Assembly (NCBI GenBank): GCA_900757695.1 | Contig: CAAEOU010000039.1 | Location: 1 to 9,146, forward strand | Direction of reading: 5' to 3' | DNA: 9,146 bases | Source of the DNA: an uncultured Oscillospiraceae bacterium | GTDB lineage: Bacteria; Bacillota_A; Clostridia; Oscillospirales; Oscillospiraceae | Translations under genes and position numbers: made by a program | Notes under the pieces: model-generated | What the model was told of the DNA's origin: nothing | The model's database searches: none | What the model saw: only the letters and a program-made list of their open reading frames with translations | In this document: in pieces, positions 5,476-9,146 of the stretch | Numbering within the stretch: the stretch's first letter is position 1 | How the letters are laid out: every line of letters starts with the position of its first letter

Positions 5476-7682
5476 TGGGATTCCCCCTTGATCCAGATTG
5501 TACCCTGCTGGTCGGTTCGATAGACCGGAATGCCGTATGCACGGAGCCGTTCCAGTGTTTCCGGGGCAGGATGGCCATAGGTGTTCTTTCCCACGGAGAT
5601 CACAGCGGCGCAGGGTGTTGTTTCGCGCAGCAGCGCATCTGAGGTGCTGTATTTGGAGCCGTGATGACCGGCGACCAGCAGATCGGCATGGCCGGGATGA
5701 TGACGTTGGATCAGCGATTGCTCGCCGCCCTCGTCCATATCGCCAGTGACCAGAATGCTGAGTCCCGGAAGCTCTGCCTTGATGCTCAGGCTGGCATTAT
5801 TTCCGCTTTGCAGCGGGGACGGGTAGATCAGAAACTGACTGCCGCCCAGTACGGCCCGGGTGTCATCGGAAATGACGTAGAGAGCTGCACCGGAGCCAAA
5901 GGCGGCGGCCTCGATGTCGGTGCGATCATCGGCCTGCAGATCCGGCATGATAATGGCATCTACCGGAATGCGTTTTAGCAGCTCCGGCACACCGGCAGTG
6001 TGATCCTCGTCATAGTGGGTGAGGATCAGAAGCCGGATCCGGCGGATCCCACGGCTCAGCAGGTGGTCAGCGGCCAAATCTCCGGCGTTGTCGGTGTTTC
6101 CGCCGCAGTCTATCATGACAGGGCCGCTTCCGGTCTCAAACAGGAGGCACTGTCCCTGTCCCACGTCCAGCGCTGTGAAGGCAGGGGCAGTCGATTCCAG
6201 CAGTAAAAGGGTCAGGCATACGGTGATGCCAACCACGCCGCAGCAAAGTGGGATCTTCCGAGAGGCAGGCTTCCCAAAGAGCATGAAAAGCAGGATCACG
6301 TACACCAGTACCGCCGCAGCGATCCCGTAAACGGAGTCTGTGGACAGGCAGGAAAACGGAATGCCCGAGAGCCTATGGGCGACTGCCATTACATAACGAA
6401 AGCCCCACGCAATGATTCTGCCCAGCAGGGACGCCGGTACCGGGAACGCAAGGCCCAGCAGTGCAGCGATCAGACTGCCGCCAAAGCACCATGAAACCAC
6501 GGTGCCGGTGAGCAGATTGGTGACCGGTGCGATCAGAGAAATTTGACCGAAGTACAGCGCCATCAGCGGGAAGGTGAAAATAGAAGCAGACAGGGTCACA
6601 GACAGACTGAGATACAGGAAATGGAGCAGCGGACGAAACAGCGTCTTCCGGGATACGGTTGGGAACCATTTGAAGATCCGGCCGGATAGCGTGCAGATAC
6701 CGATGACCGAGAGAAAACTCAGCTGGAGGCCCCAGTTCAGGATGGACCATGGATTCTGGGCCATGAGCACCAGGGCGGAGAGCGACAGGGAAGTAGGCCA
6801 GTCGGATTCCCGGGACAAAGCGTGTCCCAGCAGCAGAAAGATCTCCATGACGCAGGCACGGATGACCGAGGCGCTGCCGCCGGTGATCACTGCAAAGCAG
6901 ATGCACATCGGAATCCCGAAGATGGCGATATGCTTTGGCTTCTTCAGAAAAGAGAGCATTCCGGCCAATACGGCCATATGCATCCCGGACAGTGCCAGAG
7001 CGTGATAGATGCCCGAGCGCTGAAGGTCGGACTTAGCGGCAAGGCTCAGGCTGCTGCGGTTGCCGGTGGTCAGCGCCATGGCATAGCCCTGCACGTCTGC
7101 CGGAAAACAGTGGCCGACAGATCCTTCGAGACAGTGGGCGATGTATGCGGGCAGGTGCCGCAGCGGTATGTGGTCACTGGGCTGAACCTCAGCGCCGGAA
7201 TGGGCATAGGCATTGAGAAATGTGCCCATGGAGTAGCTGTAGTAGTCGCCCTGCGCAGCGCTGCTTTGGAGCGCAACGGAGGCAGTGATCCGGTCACCGG
7301 GGCAGAGCTGACGCTCCGTGTCCGGAAGGAAAATATCTGCCGTGACCCGGCGGTCCCCGGCGGGAAAGGTCGCTTTTACCCATTGACCATGGGCGGTGAA
7401 CTGGCCGTATGCCGAAGCCTCGGCGGTAATTTCCGGCTCACTGCCGGAGAGCAGCTGGGCGGGGCGCAGAATGGCGGTTTGAAATCCATAGCTCCAGAGC
7501 AGGCCGAAGGCCATGGGCAGCAGGATCAGAGCCGCAGTGCGGTTTTTGCACAGCAGCAAAACAAAGATGCCGGATGTAACCAGACAGCCGGCAAAAAGCA
7601 GTAGAAGGAAGCTGGGGATGGGCAGCATAGCCGCCGCCAGTCCGGCGCAGGCTGCAAGGCACAGATACATGAGCCGCCGCAC
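5418..7682 (-). CDS. comEC: ComEC/Rec2-family DNA uptake channel with C-terminal metallo-beta-lactamase-fold domain
   Basis: This 754-residue inner-membrane protein is the channel that carries single-stranded DNA into the cytoplasm in natural transformation. I chose the GTG at 7682 because AGGAGG lies 7 bases upstream; a TTG at 7709 precedes that site and an ATG at 7670 is too far from it. Order of parts: N-terminal membrane helices (about 1-70), a soluble OB-like region (about 80-180), the Competence core with HALALSGMH at about 227-235 and many helices to about 500, then a metallo-beta-lactamase-like domain from DVGQGQ (506-511). That domain keeps LTHYDEDH (about 554-561), TGDMDE (646-651) and GHHGSKYSTSD (672-682), so its metal site looks intact and it may be the strand-degrading nuclease proposed for ComEC. 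It is full length (Bacillus: about 776). No other competence gene is in the window, so actual competence of the host is unknown. Confidence 0.95.
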   Translation of the reverse strand: MRRLMYLCLAACAGLAAAMLPIPSFLLLLFAGCLVTSGIFVLLLCKNRTAALILLPMAFGLLWSYGFQTAILRPAQLLSGSEPEITAEASAYGQFTAHGQWVKATFPAGDRRVTADIFLPDTERQLCPGDRITASVALQSSAAQGDYYSYSMGTFLNAYAHSGAEVQPSDHIPLRHLPAYIAHCLEGSVGHCFPADVQGYAMALTTGNRSSLSLAAKSDLQRSGIYHALALSGMHMAVLAGMLSFLKKPKHIAIFGIPMCICFAVITGGSASVIRACVMEIFLLLGHALSRESDWPTSLSLSALVLMAQNPWSILNWGLQLSFLSVIGICTLSGRIFKWFPTVSRKTLFRPLLHFLYLSLSVTLSASIFTFPLMALYFGQISLIAPVTNLLTGTVVSWCFGGSLIAALLGLAFPVPASLLGRIIAWGFRYVMAVAHRLSGIPFSCLSTDSVYGIAAAVLVYVILLFMLFGKPASRKIPLCCGVVGITVCLTLLLLESTAPAFTALDVGQGQCLLFETGSGPVMIDCGGNTDNAGDLAADHLLSRGIRRIRLLILTHYDEDHTAGVPELLKRIPVDAIIMPDLQADDRTDIEAAAFGSGAALYVISDDTRAVLGGSQFLIYPSPLQSGNNASLSIKAELPGLSILVTGDMDEGGEQSLIQRHHPGHADLLVAGHHGSKYSTSDALLRETTPCAAVISVGKNTYGHPAPETLERLRAYGIPVYRTDQQGTIWIKGESQWQIGKSLRKTAIKNSNRS

Positions 7683-7713
7683 AGCATCCCCTCCTTCCGC
7701 AATCTTCAATTCT

Positions 7714-7742
7714 ATTGTAGCATTCTCCGTGGAAAATGTCGA
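7714..7742 (-). promoter_or_regulatory. Promoter of the comEC-holA-rnmV operon
   Basis: Read on the minus strand, TCGACA (7742-7737) and TACAAT (7719-7714) are separated by 17 bases; each differs from consensus at one position. TG at the extended -10 position (TGCTACAAT) strengthens the call. The predicted start near 7707 leaves a leader of about 25 bases before the GTG at 7682, containing the ribosome site AAGGAGG. It sits in the 75-base gap after the regulator gene, where I see no clear terminator hairpin, so read-through from that gene may also contribute. Confidence 0.75.
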
Positions 7743-7757
7743 GAGGAAACCGTGGCA

Positions 7758-8993
7758 TCAGGGCTCCTTTGGGGGCGTCAGCCGGTCCGTCAGATGCAGG
7801 ATCAGAAAGCTGCACACCAGCCGGAGCTGATCCCGCATGGTCTGGCTGCCGATGCCGAAGAGCTCTTCAATCTGGGCCAGACGATAGCTGAGGGTGTTTA
7901 CATGAATGTGGAGGGCTTTGGCCACCTCTTTTTTATGAAACAGCATCAGGGAATAGACCTCCAGGGTCTCCATAAAATTGGTGCCATGGATCCGGTCATG
8001 GGCCCGGATCTTCATCAGCTCCGGGGGAATAAAGGCTTCTACATCGTGGTTCTCTACCAGCGGCCAGAACAGCGGCATGGGCATCAGCTGGGAGAAGGAG
8101 GCGGCACCCTCCAGACCCATGCGGGCTGCCATATTGGCGGAAAGCAGCGCCTGACGGTAATGCTCCCGGGTGGTGGAGAGCATATGAAATCGATCGGAGA
8201 TCCCAAGAATCATATCCTTTTGACGAAAAAACTCCGTCAGCCGACGCATCAGGTAGCTTTCCCGGATGTCCGGTTCCTGCGCAATGGTGGGCAGCCCGGA
8301 GCAGAGCAGGACGATGGCATCCTGATAGATGAAGCATACCACATTGTGGAGCTGCTGCTGGAGCTGCTGCACTGCCTCCTGAGCAAAGGCACGCTGGGCG
8401 GGCAGGGGCCCCATGGGGACGGCGCAGACTGCATACATGGTGGGCAGTGAGTCCTCCATAGCCTGTGCAGCAAGCGCCTGTATATGGTCGTCACAGTCCG
8501 GATCCAGAAGCTCACTGAGCTTTTCGGACAGGGAAATGCTCCAGCTGCCGATGGTACGGGTTCGGGTGGAGGCACGGACGGTGACAGCCTGCAGCAGCAT
8601 GTCCATAAGGCGAAGATCATCGGGAGAGGGGGCGCCGGAATCCCAGAAGCAGAGCAGATAGCCCCGGTTCCTGCGGTCCATCAGGATCGGGGAGAGGAGG
8701 CCCCGGAAGGGCGAGCCGTCCATGCAGAAGGTTTGTGCTTCTTCATTGGTGAGCTGCGCAAGGAGCTGCTCCTTCTCATCCTCGGCAATGGCCTTCTTTT
8801 GATAGAGGGTGTCCCAGAGGGGGATTCCCAGAGGCCGCTCCGGGGACATATTGACAAGATGGAAATACTCGTCCAGAAAAGCGACGGGGCGCTGAAAGAT
8901 CTGGTGGCCTGCTGAAATCACGTTTTCCATATAGGGGCTGCATACTGCGTGGAACAGCAGCCGGTTGGCCTGATCGATTCGTGTGGAAGCCAT
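7758..8993 (-). CDS. PucR/CdaR-like helix-turn-helix transcriptional regulator
   Basis: This 411-residue protein looks like a PucR-family regulator. Its C-terminus carries the family's helix-turn-helix: EVAKALHIHVNTLSYRLAQIEELFGI at residues 356-381 (first part EVAKALHIHVNTLSYR), preceded by FMETLEVYSLM and followed by a helix-rich tail. The N-terminal 150 residues resemble a sensory GAF/PAS-like module (ANRLLFHAVCSPY, then a LDEYFHLVNMSPE strand region), a layout common in Clostridia homologues; the middle should be the GGDEF-like CdaR domain. The frame is open to the window edge, but the ATG at 8993 is preferred because AAAGGCGG lies about 7-10 bases upstream and the sequence beyond reads like non-coding. 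PucR-type regulators usually control neighbouring catabolic or transport genes in response to metabolites; the target here is unknown. Its nearest downstream neighbour is comEC, and the ABC importer is over 4 kb away. Confidence 0.88.
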   Translation of the reverse strand: MASTRIDQANRLLFHAVCSPYMENVISAGHQIFQRPVAFLDEYFHLVNMSPERPLGIPLWDTLYQKKAIAEDEKEQLLAQLTNEEAQTFCMDGSPFRGLLSPILMDRRNRGYLLCFWDSGAPSPDDLRLMDMLLQAVTVRASTRTRTIGSWSISLSEKLSELLDPDCDDHIQALAAQAMEDSLPTMYAVCAVPMGPLPAQRAFAQEAVQQLQQQLHNVVCFIYQDAIVLLCSGLPTIAQEPDIRESYLMRRLTEFFRQKDMILGISDRFHMLSTTREHYRQALLSANMAARMGLEGAASFSQLMPMPLFWPLVENHDVEAFIPPELMKIRAHDRIHGTNFMETLEVYSLMLFHKKEVAKALHIHVNTLSYRLAQIEELFGIGSQTMRDQLRLVCSFLILHLTDRLTPPKEP

Positions 8994-9017
8994 GAAACTA
9001 CCGCCTTTCTGGGGAAA

Positions 9018-9129
9018 TGAGCAAAAATGGGGAATGGGCCATCGAAGCCCTCGGATACGCTTACTATTAAAGCAGATGAACGCACAGATTGCTCCGGTAT
9101 GCGGCACAAATTGAGAAATGGGGATTGGG
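9018..9129. repeat. Imperfect direct repeats upstream of the PucR-like gene
   Basis: Two similar segments lie in the region before the regulator start: 9018-9038 (TGAGCAAAAATGGGGAATGGG) minus three bases closely matches 9112-9129 (TGAGAAATGGGGATTGGG), about 17 of 18 positions with one 3-base gap. They are about 94 bases apart and flank a candidate extended -10 element. They might be binding sites for the regulator itself or simple sequence chance; the sequence alone does not decide. Confidence 0.35.
9066..9074 (-). promoter_or_regulatory. Candidate extended -10 promoter for the PucR-like gene
   Basis: On the minus strand 9074-9066 reads TGCTTTAAT, one mismatch from the extended -10 consensus. 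The expected start near 9059 gives a leader of about 65 bases. No convincing -35 hexamer is present 16-18 bases upstream, so this is a weak call; if real it would depend on the TG extension or on an activator. Confidence 0.3.
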
Positions 9130-9146
9130 AAATTTGAACAACACAA

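Noticed and set aside
6822..7604. Plus-strand open frame of 260 codons inside comEC
   Set aside because: Composition is Gly/Gln/His-rich, there is no ribosome site, and it is antisense to well-conserved ComEC sequence.
7727..7755. Direct repeat CCGTGG at 7727-7732 and 7750-7755 around the comEC -35 box
   Set aside because: Six-base repeats at this spacing occur easily by chance and no palindrome or further copy supports them.
7752..8450. Plus-strand open frame of 232 codons opposite the PucR-like gene
   Set aside because: It is the mirror of a gene with a clear helix-turn-helix motif, and shows no domain of its own.
8994..9146. N-terminal extension of the PucR-like protein to the window edge
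   Set aside because: The extra 51 residues are Phe/Cys/Pro-rich without family resemblance, while the ATG at 8993 has a ribosome site and begins sequence typical of the family.

Overview
The window looks like a chromosomal segment of a moderately GC-rich (roughly 55-58% by eye) anaerobic Firmicute, most likely a gut Clostridia/Oscillospiraceae (Ruminococcaceae)-type bacterium. The evidence is an ExoA-type AP endonuclease close to the Bacillus form, an RNase M5-type Toprim protein, a ComEC-HolA pair, a Gram-positive style lipoprotein substrate-binding protein, SigA-type promoters and strong AGGAGG ribosome binding sites. There are no rRNA or tRNA genes, CRISPR arrays, insertion sequences or phage genes that I can recognise. 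This is ordinary chromosomal backbone rather than an accessory island.

Layout. Left part, plus strand: the 3' end of an exonuclease III/AP endonuclease gene (2-535) and its hairpin terminator. After a 298-base gap carrying a near-consensus promoter and a structured leader comes a three-gene ABC importer: lipoprotein solute-binding protein (834-1922), permease (2034-2984) and ATPase (2977-3771). A strong terminator plus an extended -10 element separates the binding-protein gene from the permease gene, so the first gene can be expressed more strongly than the membrane and ATPase genes. The importer belongs to the COG2984/COG4120/COG1101 type, whose few characterised members take up aromatic amino acids. 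The substrate here cannot be read from sequence alone.

Right part, minus strand (transcribed towards the left): a PucR/CdaR-like helix-turn-helix regulator (7758-8993), then a promoter and the tightly packed unit comEC - holA - rnmV (7682 down to 3842). In this unit holA starts 58 bases inside comEC and rnmV starts in a 4-base ATGA overlap with the end of holA. The two halves converge on a hairpin at 3798-3830 that probably terminates transcription from both sides.

How the genes work together. The right-hand operon groups DNA uptake (ComEC), clamp loading in replication (HolA) and 5S rRNA maturation (RNase M5); the link is transcriptional and translational coupling rather than one pathway. 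The left-hand importer is a self-contained uptake system. The signals most worth a second look are non-coding: the leader of the importer gene, which can fold as an H-type pseudoknot capturing part of the Shine-Dalgarno sequence, and an imperfect inverted repeat lying over its transcription start.
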